A DNA stretch of 8,696 bases, taken from positions 1-8,696 of the forward strand of contig CAIZMS010000201.1 of NCBI GenBank assembly GCA_903934155.1. Reading direction: 5' to 3'. Under the pieces are notes generated by a model, which had not been told where the DNA came from, made no database searches, and saw only the letters and a list, made by a program, of their open reading frames with translations. Every line of letters starts with the position of its first letter. Within the stretch, counting starts at the first letter, position 1. The DNA comes from an uncultured bacterium (GTDB taxonomy: Bacteria > Verrucomicrobiota > Kiritimatiellia > CAIKKV01 > CAITUY01). Below, piece after piece: positions 1 to 7,030 of this stretch. The position numbers and the translations under genes are program-made.

Positions 1-42
1 CCGCCCACAATCAAGGAACTATAAGCCCGAACATCAGGGTAC

Positions 43-70
43 AAAAAATGTGTTGGCAAGAACTCTTGCC
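43..70 (-). terminator. Possible weak intrinsic terminator
   Basis: On the minus strand a six-base-pair stem GGCAAG/CTTGCC with loop AGTT (55-70) is followed by AACACA and then six T residues (48-43). The six-base gap between stem and T-run is longer than in a classic terminator, and the site lies about 275 bases after the rimO stop. It is the only hairpin with a T-run that I found downstream of the operon. Confidence 0.3.
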
Positions 71-83
71 TCATTCGTAACTC

Positions 84-96
84 GTTGATTATCAAC
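84..96. repeat. Perfect inverted repeat GTTGAT-T-ATCAAC
   Basis: Two six-base arms are separated by a single T. It is too tight to form a good RNA hairpin and looks more like a dimeric protein-binding site, but I know of no specific regulator for it and it may be chance. Confidence 0.3.
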
Positions 97-196
97 ATAT
101 CTGTTTTTCGAACTGTAGAAGATGGGCCTCATTGAGCCCGTGAACGCAAGACCCCATCTTTCATTCTTTTCCGGGTGCGGGTCGGATATCCTTGAC

Positions 197-213
197 TCAT
201 CGAAACCCGATGA
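197..213. repeat. Small hairpin TCATCG/CGATGA
   Basis: Six-base arms flank a five-base loop (203-207). On the minus strand it includes the TGA that ends the possible small ORF. There is no T-run after it, so it does not look like an intrinsic terminator. Confidence 0.3.
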
Positions 214-352
214 TCAGTTCGTGGATGTACAGACGACAACGGAATTGGGAAGGCCGCCAGTCCCCACTGAAAACAGCAAGGAACCGCCAAACCTCTTGCA
301 CAACCCGTTTAGCATTGGCTTTTTTGAGCGGCAGGGACGCCTGACTAGGCAT
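197..352 (-). CDS. Possible 51-residue small protein overlapping the rimO end
   Basis: A 51-codon ORF starts at an ATG eight bases inside rimO (in a different frame) and ends at TGA 197-199. GAAGG lies nine bases before the ATG, so translation could be coupled to rimO. The product begins MPSQASLPLKKANAKRVV and continues through a Trp/Phe/Arg-rich part (VWRFLAVFSGDWRPSQFRCR) to LYIHELIIGFR. It is basic and has no membrane helix or known motif that I recognise. Codon third positions look less GC-biased than in the neighbours, and the other two frames are also fairly open here, so chance remains a real possibility. Its stop codon lies in a small hairpin (197-213). No function can be assigned. 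Confidence 0.3.
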   Translation of the reverse strand: MPSQASLPLKKANAKRVVQEVWRFLAVFSGDWRPSQFRCRLYIHELIIGFR

Positions 353-1694
353 GGATTTGCGCCTTCAAGTCATAACCAGTGGCACCGGTGTACTGGATTT
401 TGACCAGGGTGCCGGGCTTGGCATTAGCAGACACGCCCATGACCTGCGTGATGCCATCTACCTCGGGAGCCTGGCCCCGGGAACGAGCCTCCCAAAGTTG
501 ATTCGGGAGCAGTCGGATGAGCAGTGCTTCATCCTCACGACCACGCTGTTCGCGGGCTTTTCGGAAGGCGCTCTCCTGCTGAACGGCCATGAGTTTGTCC
601 CGCCTGCGTTGCGCGGTGGCGGACGTAACCTGATGGGGCAATTTTGCCGCGGCTGTGGATTCCTCCGGGGAATACGCAAAAACACCAAGATGATCGAATT
701 CGGTTTCCCGGACAAACCGGACCAATTCATTGAATTGCGCTGTCGTCTCACCGGGGAATCCGACCAGACACGTGGTTCGCAAGACCACACCGGGTAACCG
801 GGCCCGAGCCCTCGCTGGAAATTGCCGCACCGCCTCAACCCCGCCCGGCCGGATCATGGCGCGAAGCACATCCGCCTGGGCATGCTGGATCGGAATATCC
901 AGATAGCGACAGACCTGCGATACCTCACCCATCGTGTCCAGCAGCTCATCGCTCAAATAGGCTGGATGCCCGTAAAGCAACCGGATCCAGAAATTTCCGC
1001 CCAGTTTTCCGAGCCGGCGAAGAAGTTCCGGCAAGCCGGCACCATCCCTCCGGTCATGCCCGTAGCGGGTCGTATCCTGAGAAATCAGATTCAACTCGCG
1101 AATCCCCTGCCCCAACAGGGTTTCGGCCTCTTTGACAATGTCGTCCATCCCCCGGGATCGGTAACGCCCGCGTATAGCGGGAATGGCACAAAAGGCGCAC
1201 CGGTGATTACAGCCCTCGGCAATCTTCAGATACGCGAAGGGACCTCCCGTGAGAATAATTCGGGAAGGCAGCGGACTGAACACTTTCCGCGACACGGCCG
1301 AGACCTTGAGAATACCGCTCTCGCCCTGTCCCACCTTCAGCACCACACGCCCGATCTCCGCCAATTGATCTAGCCCGATAAAGGCATCGACCTCGGGCAT
1401 GGCGCGCTGAAGCTCTGCCTGATAGCGCTGGATGAGACAGCCTGCCACGATGACGGCCCGGCATCCCCCGGATTGCTTCAGCTGGCACGCCCGCAAAATG
1501 GCATCCACCGACTCTTCCTTGGCGTCGCCGATGAATCCGCAGGTGTTCACCAGAATCACATCCGCCTCCTCAGGCGAGCGCGCGAGGGAAATCCCTTCCG
1601 CACGGAGAACAGACGCCATATGCTCGGAATCAACCAGATTCTTGGCACACCCCAGGCTGATGAAACCGACGGAAAGCATAAAGTGTCGCGTCAT
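345..1694 (-). CDS. rimO: Ribosomal protein S12 methylthiotransferase RimO
   Basis: RimO is a radical-SAM enzyme that adds a methylthio group to a conserved aspartate of ribosomal protein S12. The 449-residue product has family-typical length. The N-terminal MTTase domain supplies three cluster cysteines: Cys16 (FISLGCAKNLVDSE), Cys52 (VNTCGFI) and Cys86 (AGCLIQRY). The radical-SAM CxxxCxxC lies at 162-169 (EGCNHRCAFCAIP), followed by IPIQHA at 268-272 and GFPGET at 312-317. A C-terminal TRAM domain spans about 383-449. The SLGCAKNLVDSE motif and the IPIQHAQADVLRAM segment favour RimO over the tRNA enzyme MiaB. The ATG at 1694 lies 12 bases after the rodZ-like stop with only a weak ribosome site; ATG 1679 is a less likely alternative. 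It is the last clearly conserved gene of the operon in this window. Confidence 0.95.
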   Translation of the reverse strand: MTRHFMLSVGFISLGCAKNLVDSEHMASVLRAEGISLARSPEEADVILVNTCGFIGDAKEESVDAILRACQLKQSGGCRAVIVAGCLIQRYQAELQRAMPEVDAFIGLDQLAEIGRVVLKVGQGESGILKVSAVSRKVFSPLPSRIILTGGPFAYLKIAEGCNHRCAFCAIPAIRGRYRSRGMDDIVKEAETLLGQGIRELNLISQDTTRYGHDRRDGAGLPELLRRLGKLGGNFWIRLLYGHPAYLSDELLDTMGEVSQVCRYLDIPIQHAQADVLRAMIRPGGVEAVRQFPARARARLPGVVLRTTCLVGFPGETTAQFNELVRFVRETEFDHLGVFAYSPEESTAAAKLPHQVTSATAQRRRDKLMAVQQESAFRKAREQRGREDEALLIRLLPNQLWEARSRGQAPEVDGITQVMGVSANAKPGTLVKIQYTGATGYDLKAQIHA

Positions 1695-1706
1695 ACCACT
1701 CTGCCG

Positions 1707-2426
1707 CTATTTCAGCTTGATATAGGGCGGCGGGGGCGGTTCCGCCAGGCGCAAGACACGCGAGCCGGTGATCTTTTTTACAGGAGCCGGAGCAACGGCC
1801 ACCGAAGCAACCGGGGTTTTAGGCCCCGAAAGGAAGGAGATTCCACTGGTCACCAGAATGGCCACCACGAGGACGGCAAACCCGATGGCGGCATAGCGCC
1901 CGATCGGAAGCGGTGCGGGCTCTGAATAATCACGCCGGGTCGAAGACAGTCGGGACTGGCTTCGTGGTGCCTCTTGGCGGGAAGCCTGATAACGAGCTCC
2001 AGCCTCGACAAAAGTCTGGAGGGTATCGCGTGCGGCCGTCACCACGGAATTAATGACATGCGTCAGGGCTGAGCCGCTGGTCTCCCGGAACCGCGCCAAC
2101 GGCGAAGGCACAGGAAGCCCATCATTCATGGTGGCGGGCGCCGGTATTTCGGTTTTCAACGTGGGCCGAACCGAATGCGCGTATTGGTTGAGATAACTTC
2201 GAATCAGGGGCGCAGGATCGAGTCCCACCTGTTCGGCATAGAGTTTAATGAATCCTTTTCCGTAAAGCGGCGCGGGAATGTCACTGTAATCATCATTTTC
2301 AAGGGCCTGGATAATATGCGGTTTTATCCGGGTGGCCTCCACCACATCATTGATACTGTACCGGTGGTTTTCGCGGGCGGCCCGCAACAGGGCGCCGGGG
2401 GTTCTGGGGGTAAGCAATTCACTCAT
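1707..2426 (-). CDS. rodZ: RodZ-like membrane protein with N-terminal HTH domain
   Basis: The 239-residue protein has a RodZ-type helix-turn-helix at about residues 9-70 (PGALLRAARENHRYSINDVVEATRI, then LYGKGFIKLYAEQVGLDP). A polar linker (about 85-172) and one membrane segment (about 176-200) follow, and only about 40 residues lie beyond it. In E. coli, RodZ binds MreB through this HTH and shapes the rod cell. Here the extracytoplasmic part is short, ends in PPPPPYIKLK and lacks a visible beta-rich DUF4115 domain, so the RodZ name rests on the N-terminal half and topology; DNA binding or another scaffold role is possible. The ATG overlaps the ftsK stop as ATGA, with AGGA nine bases upstream. 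The ftsK - HTH protein - rimO order is seen in other bacteria. Confidence 0.82.
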   Translation of the reverse strand: MSELLTPRTPGALLRAARENHRYSINDVVEATRIKPHIIQALENDDYSDIPAPLYGKGFIKLYAEQVGLDPAPLIRSYLNQYAHSVRPTLKTEIPAPATMNDGLPVPSPLARFRETSGSALTHVINSVVTAARDTLQTFVEAGARYQASRQEAPRSQSRLSSTRRDYSEPAPLPIGRYAAIGFAVLVVAILVTSGISFLSGPKTPVASVAVAPAPVKKITGSRVLRLAEPPPPPYIKLK

Positions 2427-4876
2427 GGTTTTTCATCCTGTTCTTCTCTTGAATTTTCCGGCATCTGCCCATCCATATCAATGAGGATCTCGCGGGGGTC
2501 GGATCCGCGGGCCGGGCCAACCATACCACGCTCCTCCAGCACATCCATGATCCGGGCGGCCCGGGTGTACCCGATCCTCAACCGGCGCTGCAGGGAGGAT
2601 GTTGATGCCCGCTGGGTTTCCCGGATGATCTGAACGGCCATTTCGATGAGTTGATCCTCCTCGGCATCATCCCCACCCTTGGCCAACATCTCGTCAAAAC
2701 TGGCGACAGGCTTCGCCTCAGGAACAGGCATCATGGCCGCGCCCCCCCGGGACGATTCTGTTTTCTTCGCGGAGCCCCCGGCGGCGGCCGGCTCATCGAC
2801 CTCCATGGGGCACTGCTTCCGGATGAAGTCCACGATTTTCCGGATGTCCTCATCCGAGATCAGCGCGCCCTGGGCGCGAATCAGCTTGCTGGCCCCGGGC
2901 GGCAGGAAAAGCATATCCCCGCGCCCCATCAGTTTATCGGCGCCGTTGGCGTCAAGAATGGTTCGGCTATCGTTTTTCTGAGCCACCTGAAAGGCAATAC
3001 GCGCCGGGAAGTTGGCCTTGATGGTTCCGGTAATGACATCCACCGAGGGCCGCTGCGTGGCCAGGATCATGTGAATGCCGACCGCGCGCGAAAGCTGGGC
3101 AAGCCGCGCGATGTAATTTTCAATCTCAGCCTGAGCCGTCATCATCAGGTCGGCCAGTTCGTCCACGATGATGACGATATAGCTCAACCGGTCCGGAAGC
3201 TTTGACCCTTCTTCTCCCTCTCCGAACAGGCTGGTCTGTTTCTCAACGGGGCGGGCGTTATAGCTCTTGATATTTCTCACCCCGGCCTTGGCCATGATCC
3301 GGTAGCGTCGTTCCATTTCGGTGATGGCCCACCGCAAGGCGCCAGCGACTCGCTTCGGATCCGTGATGACCTCGTTCCGCGCGCCGAGCAGATGCGGCAG
3401 GCGGTTATACACGGAGAATTCAACGATTTTAGGATCGATCAACATCAGCTGGAGTTGTTCCGGAGATCGCGCCATGAACAGGCCGGCCAGAATGGAATTC
3501 ATGCAAACGGTTTTTCCGGAGCCCGTGGCACCCGCAACGAGCAGATGCGGCATGCTCGCCAGATCCGCGATCAGATCGTTCCCGCCCACATCCTTGCCCA
3601 GTACGATGGGAATTTCCATGCGGGACGGCTGCCAATGGGAACCTTCCAGGATTTCACGCAGATAGACGGTGCTGGTGGCGCTGTTGGGCACCTCGATTCC
3701 CACGGAACCCTTTCCGGGAATGGGCGCCTGAACGCGGACACTATTGGCCTTGAGCGAAAGCGCCAGATTGTTGCTGAGGCCGGCGATGCGCTCGACTTTC
3801 ACGCCAGGCGCAGGAATCAGCTCAAAACGGGTCACGGAAGGACCGCACTCCACGGCCTTGAGTTCCGTTTTGATCCCGAACTCCTCAAGCGTTTGAATAA
3901 TGATGCGCCCAGTCGCATCGGTATCCCCCTGAACCGGGCCCTGCCGGTTGGTCGGGACTTCCGTCAGGAGCGACAAGGGCGGAAGCTGATAGGCGCCGGG
4001 CGCCAGGACCACAGGTGGAGGAGCCGGCTTGGGTTCAGGTTTGGGTTCAGGTTTGGGAACCGGCACCGGCTTGGGCGGCGGCGGGGGTGCAGGAGGAGTT
4101 GGCGGCGGTAACGGACGGGGAACGGGCTTAGCCGGTTCTTTTTCCGGTTTTGGGATGGCCATCAATTCGCCTTGTTCAGGTTCATCCTTGTGGATCGTTT
4201 CCTCGCGGGCCGCGACCCGCTCAATTCGCTCGCGCTTCCACCCCTTGACGGCGGGTTGGCGCTTGTGGGCATCCATCATGTCCTGGGGCTCCCGACTTGC
4301 CAACCGGGTCGCCGTCTCGTGAAGCATAGCCGTCAGCCGGAGAATGGCATCCCAACCGAAAAACAGGACCGATGCGGCAAGAAACAGGGCCACGACAAGA
4401 ATGTTCGCCCCGACATCCCCCAGGATTTGGACAGAAATCAGGCGTGCCACGAATTGGGCGGGAACGCCCCCCACCGCACTCATGTTTAAAGCCCCCATAA
4501 AGGGGCCGAACCAGTCGGTATGCAACTCCAGAAAACAGGCCAGTGTGATCATCATCATGACGGCCCAGATCAACTTCGCCCGGATATGCTCGATCCCGTG
4601 AAAAATCAAGACGATCCCGAATCCCAGAAACCAGATCGGAATCAGATAGGCCCCCAGCCCGAAAATCTCAAAGAGAACAAAAGACACCCACGCGCCACCC
4701 GGACCGATAAAATTAGCTGGCGGGGTGTTTGGCGGTTCGTGCAAAAGAGGGATATCACGCCAGTCATAGGAGACCAGGCTGAGGAAAACAATCACGCACA
4801 CGGCCAGGAGCACAATGCTCAAGGCCTCTCGTTTTCCGCCGCTGTTTGTGGGTTTTGTGTCTGCCATATAACTCAT
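2423..4876 (-). CDS. ftsK: DNA translocase FtsK/SpoIIIE
   Basis: FtsK pumps DNA at the division septum and helps resolve chromosome dimers. The 817-residue product has several N-terminal membrane segments (about 18-37, 62-95, 103-118 and 157-175) and a charged then proline-rich linker (about 195-295). The motor carries Walker A GATGSGKT at 449-456, DPKIVEF at 481-487, Walker B IVIIVDELAD at 567-576, LATQRP at 605-610 and the DSRTILDANGADKLMGRGD segment at 636-654. The C-terminal gamma winged-helix domain (about 740-800, QRRLRIGYTRAARIMDVLEERG) reads DNA polarity sequences in the family. All expected parts are present. The start is ambiguous: AAGGG lies directly against the ATG at 4876 and is better spaced (nine bases) for a second ATG at 4867, which would give 814 residues. 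Confidence 0.96.
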   Translation of the reverse strand: MSYMADTKPTNSGGKREALSIVLLAVCVIVFLSLVSYDWRDIPLLHEPPNTPPANFIGPGGAWVSFVLFEIFGLGAYLIPIWFLGFGIVLIFHGIEHIRAKLIWAVMMMITLACFLELHTDWFGPFMGALNMSAVGGVPAQFVARLISVQILGDVGANILVVALFLAASVLFFGWDAILRLTAMLHETATRLASREPQDMMDAHKRQPAVKGWKRERIERVAAREETIHKDEPEQGELMAIPKPEKEPAKPVPRPLPPPTPPAPPPPPKPVPVPKPEPKPEPKPAPPPVVLAPGAYQLPPLSLLTEVPTNRQGPVQGDTDATGRIIIQTLEEFGIKTELKAVECGPSVTRFELIPAPGVKVERIAGLSNNLALSLKANSVRVQAPIPGKGSVGIEVPNSATSTVYLREILEGSHWQPSRMEIPIVLGKDVGGNDLIADLASMPHLLVAGATGSGKTVCMNSILAGLFMARSPEQLQLMLIDPKIVEFSVYNRLPHLLGARNEVITDPKRVAGALRWAITEMERRYRIMAKAGVRNIKSYNARPVEKQTSLFGEGEEGSKLPDRLSYIVIIVDELADLMMTAQAEIENYIARLAQLSRAVGIHMILATQRPSVDVITGTIKANFPARIAFQVAQKNDSRTILDANGADKLMGRGDMLFLPPGASKLIRAQGALISDEDIRKIVDFIRKQCPMEVDEPAAAGGSAKKTESSRGGAAMMPVPEAKPVASFDEMLAKGGDDAEEDQLIEMAVQIIRETQRASTSSLQRRLRIGYTRAARIMDVLEERGMVGPARGSDPREILIDMDGQMPENSREEQDEKP
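2436..2439 (-). promoter_or_regulatory. Ribosome binding site of the rodZ-like gene
   Basis: The minus strand reads AGGA here, within the last codons of ftsK and nine bases before the ATG at 2426. It supports that start together with the ATGA overlap. Confidence 0.45.
4029..4052 (-). repeat. Two exact 12-bp tandem repeats in the ftsK linker
   Basis: On the plus strand the unit TTGGGTTCAGGT occurs twice head to tail, followed by a partial third copy (TTGGG). It encodes the PEPK repeats of the FtsK proline-rich linker (about residues 275-284). The unit is a multiple of three, so gain or loss of copies keeps the frame. Confidence 0.85.
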
Positions 4877-4879
4877 CCC

Positions 4880-5473
4880 TTACTCAGGACGATCTGAATT
4901 CATTGTGCCCAGGGAGGCCGCTCCGGCCGCCTTCCGGCAACGGGACACCAATTCGCCGCAGGAGGAATTGGTGACACCCGCCAGCCGACTCAACCGGAGC
5001 CCGCTCTGGGCGGCTCGCAGGGCTTTCTCAAAATCCCCGGCCGCATAGTAGGCTTCGCCAAGTGTATTCCAAATTGAAAAATCAGAAGGCACATCAATGA
5101 GCGCCGATCGAGCCAGTTTAACCGCGCGGGCCGCCGCCCCGGAACTCGATCCCTTGACATGAAGCAACGCCCAGGCCAGGTTGTTCTTAACCATGGGGTT
5201 GTCTGGAACGGCCTTGTTCAAGCCTTCCAGCAGGGGAACGGCCTCCTCATATCGCTTGATCTCAATAAACGCGGCGCTTAATCCGAAGGCCGCCTCCTGA
5301 TTGGTCGGATCGAGGGTTCGCGCCTTCTCAAAAAGAGCCACCGCCTCGGTGTATTTTCCCCCCATCAGGTTCTCGCGCCCGCTGGCCAGCAGGGTGCCGA
5401 CTTCGCCGCTCCCTTCCGCCAGAACCATTGTGCCGCTTACCAGTCCAATCAATATGCCTGCCAGTATTTTCAT
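4880..5473 (-). CDS. Exported tetratricopeptide-repeat protein, function unknown
   Basis: The 197-residue protein begins with a probable signal peptide (MKILAGILIGLVSGTMVLA, cleavage likely after VLA near residue 19). No lipobox cysteine is visible, so a soluble periplasmic protein is more likely than a lipoprotein. Three to four TPR units follow, at about 24-57 (KYTEAVALFEKARTLDP), 58-91 (RYEEAVPLLEGLNKAVPDN), 92-130 (with a Gly/Ser-rich insertion) and 132-165 (WNTLGEAYYAAGDFEKAL). The tail, about 166-197, has two cysteines at 172 and 179. TPRs are protein-binding scaffolds and no enzymatic domain is seen. It lies between cdaR and ftsK, where glmM might be expected after cdaR. A GTG at 5482, overlapping the cdaR stop as GTGA, would add three residues; neither start has a good ribosome site. 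Confidence 0.85.
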   Translation of the reverse strand: MKILAGILIGLVSGTMVLAEGSGEVGTLLASGRENLMGGKYTEAVALFEKARTLDPTNQEAAFGLSAAFIEIKRYEEAVPLLEGLNKAVPDNPMVKNNLAWALLHVKGSSSGAAARAVKLARSALIDVPSDFSIWNTLGEAYYAAGDFEKALRAAQSGLRLSRLAGVTNSSCGELVSRCRKAAGAASLGTMNSDRPE

Positions 5474-5478
5474 AAATC

Positions 5479-6183
5479 TCACTTCGCCGGTTCATTCTTC
5501 CATTGCCGCCCGGCGCTATTCCCAGTAATCGACACATTCACCTGGACATCGGAGGGATCCATCTGGACAACCCAGTTGTCCCCCGGTGCCTGAATCGCAC
5601 TCCGTCGTACAAACGATTCCACCCTGCCATCGACCTCGACGGGTTGCGTATAGACGCTTTCGGTGATCTGCAACTTGGCCGCAGGCCCGCGAAGAAGCAC
5701 CGAGGAAGGCTCGCAGGTCACTTTGTCCACTGTCCCGAATAGCGGGGTGCCAAGGGTTCGCCCCTTGACCGGAACCCGTTTCTCGGCCTGCCGATCCAGC
5801 GTAACCGTGAGGCTCGAGGGATGAACCGCCACCGCGCGGGCTCCACGAACCCCGTGAATCATCGCCGGGGTCAACTGAATTACCATGGGCGCCGGGCCGG
5901 AATCCTGAGTCAATTCCACCACAGCCTGAAGGCGCCGGGGATCCAGAATCTGGATGTCCTCCTGCGATCCGCGTAGCGTGACATCCACCGTGGCCACCGA
6001 CTGGTTCAAGATGGCCATCCCCTCCCGCACCTCGATCTTGAGACGCACATCCGGAATTTCTAGTTCAAAGCTGATCGTGTCCTGAATAATGTACCAGGTG
6101 AGAATGGCCAGGAAAAGCGAGAGCCCCTTCAGTCGCTTATTGCGCATCATGAATTCGCGGAACGAAAGGGAGTTAAGCGACAT
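5479..6183 (-). CDS. cdaR: YbbR-domain protein CdaR, probable regulator of CdaA
   Basis: The 234-residue protein has one membrane segment near the N terminus (about residues 18-34, GLSLFLAILTWYIIQ) followed by an extracytoplasmic part made of two beta-rich YbbR-like repeats (about 38-130 and 134-220). Typical features are the FELEIPDVRLKI entry strand, the VDVTLRG and VLLRGP turns, and the closing VQVNVSIT strand. In Firmicutes the equivalent protein binds CdaA in the membrane and modulates c-di-AMP output; that role is inferred here from domain and position. Those homologues often carry three or four YbbR repeats, so this is a short version. I chose the ATG at 6183, not the start 13 codons upstream at 6222, because a strong AGGAGG sits six bases before it. 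It overlaps the cdaA end by 11 bases. Confidence 0.88.
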   Translation of the reverse strand: MSLNSLSFREFMMRNKRLKGLSLFLAILTWYIIQDTISFELEIPDVRLKIEVREGMAILNQSVATVDVTLRGSQEDIQILDPRRLQAVVELTQDSGPAPMVIQLTPAMIHGVRGARAVAVHPSSLTVTLDRQAEKRVPVKGRTLGTPLFGTVDKVTCEPSSVLLRGPAAKLQITESVYTQPVEVDGRVESFVRRSAIQAPGDNWVVQMDPSDVQVNVSITGNSAGRQWKNEPAK

Positions 6184-7030
6184 GATTCCCCTCCTCTCTC
6201 GCCCGTGTCTCGGACTTCGCAATTCCCTCGAGGCTTAAATCCAGACGCTGCCGGGCACGGGTCCACCGCGAGGTTCCTGGCACATCCTTGGCCAGAACCC
6301 CGGAAAGAAATTTCCGCAGCCGATCCTCATCAAAGTCACGACTGAGCCGACCGCGCGTGCTGATCGACACCGTACCGGTTTCCTCCGAGACGACAATAGC
6401 GATGGCATCCGTTTCCTCCGTCAATCCCATGGCGGCCCGGTGCCGAGTTCCCAGCCCGCGGCTGAGTTCAGGTCTCTGACAGAGCGGAAAAAGGCAACCG
6501 GCGGCAACAATACGGTTTTCACTAATCATCACACCGCCATCATGGAGCGGGGTGTGAGGAAAAAAAATGGTGGCAAGAAGATCGGCATTGACCCGCGCAT
6601 CCAGCTTCACCCCGGTATCCTGAATCGCTTTGGTCGATTCAGTGCGCTCGATGGCAATCAGGGCGCCGATCCGGCGTTCCGCCAACAACATGACCGCCTC
6701 CACAATACTATCGACATACCCCCGGGACTCGACCGGCGCCGCCAGGAAAGGCTGACGCCCAATTTCGGCAAGGGCGCGCCGAATTTCCGGTTGAAAAATA
6801 ATCAGCAGGGCCATGGCCAGATAAACAGAAAGCCGCCGCAACAGCCAGTTCAGGGCATAAATATGAAAAACACGGGTCACCACAATCAGGACCAGCAACA
6901 CCACGAGAAGGCCGAGAAAAACCTTGATGCTTCGGGTCTCCCTGAAAAACAGCAGGAGGAAATAAAATCCACAGGCCAGCACCAGAATTTCGACGCCGCC
7001 GCCGAATCCGGGCCAGACAATCTGGTTCAT
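6173..7030 (-). CDS. cdaA: Membrane diadenylate cyclase CdaA (c-di-AMP synthase)
   Basis: CdaA condenses two ATP molecules into c-di-AMP, a second messenger that in studied bacteria controls potassium and osmolyte transport and cell-wall homeostasis. The 285-residue protein has three N-terminal hydrophobic segments (about 15-30, 36-55 and 69-79), then a cytoplasmic DAC domain (about 99-230). The active-site loop reads LHDGG (DGG at 164-166) and the second motif GTRHRAAMGL carries RHR at 196-198, with ETG at 217-219. The family norm at the first motif is DGA, so Ala to Gly is a small change. The chosen ATG overlaps the folP stop as ATGA and has GGAG eight bases upstream. A GTG nine bases further upstream (7039) would give 288 residues, but its spacing to that site is wrong. 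The following gene, cdaR, encodes the usual CdaA regulatory partner. Confidence 0.94.
   Translation of the reverse strand: MNQIVWPGFGGGVEILVLACGFYFLLLFFRETRSIKVFLGLLVVLLVLIVVTRVFHIYALNWLLRRLSVYLAMALLIIFQPEIRRALAEIGRQPFLAAPVESRGYVDSIVEAVMLLAERRIGALIAIERTESTKAIQDTGVKLDARVNADLLATIFFPHTPLHDGGVMISENRIVAAGCLFPLCQRPELSRGLGTRHRAAMGLTEETDAIAIVVSEETGTVSISTRGRLSRDFDEDRLRKFLSGVLAKDVPGTSRWTRARQRLDLSLEGIAKSETRAREEGNHVA
6190..6195 (-). promoter_or_regulatory. Strong ribosome binding site of cdaR
   Basis: The minus strand reads AGGAGG here (within AGGAGGGG), six bases before the ATG at 6183 and inside the 3' end of cdaA. It is the best Shine-Dalgarno match in the window and fixes the cdaR start. Confidence 0.75.

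Larger units (their letters stand above)
1..196. other. Non-coding left end with several inverted repeats
   Basis: I find no conserved gene here; the short frames on either strand match nothing I know. The segment is AT-richer than the operon and contains inverted repeats: GGCAAGA/TCTTGCC around AC (55-70), GTTGAT/ATCAAC around one T (84-96), and AAGATGGG/CCCATCTT (119-126 with 153-160). On the minus strand a TATAGT (18-23) lies 15 bases after a poor TTGTAC (39-44), which could be a weak promoter for a gene beyond the left edge; that is a guess. The region probably separates the operon from the next transcription unit. Confidence 0.5.

Noticed and set aside
18..44. Promoter on the minus strand (TTGTAC, 15 bases, TATAGT)
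   Set aside because: The -10 match is fair, but the -35 is poor and the spacing short. Without a visible downstream gene it is not supported as a feature of its own.
119..160. Ends of a miniature transposable element (AAGATGGG/CCCATCTT)
   Set aside because: The arms are only eight bases long and 26 bases apart, with no target-site duplication and no transposase nearby.
94..352. Readthrough or recoding of TGA to extend the small ORF
   Set aside because: The next stops in that frame also appear to be TGA, but ftsH, folP, cdaR and ftsK all use TGA as a normal stop, so recoding is not supported.
122..403. A 93-codon plus-strand frame over the left end and the rimO tail
   Set aside because: It runs antisense into rimO, has no clear ribosome site and shows no motif I recognise. 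The region is more likely non-coding or carries the minus-strand small ORF.
3392..4111. A 239-codon open frame on the plus strand
   Set aside because: It is antisense to the FtsK motor and linker. The Arg/Gly-rich end is the reverse reading of the proline-rich linker.
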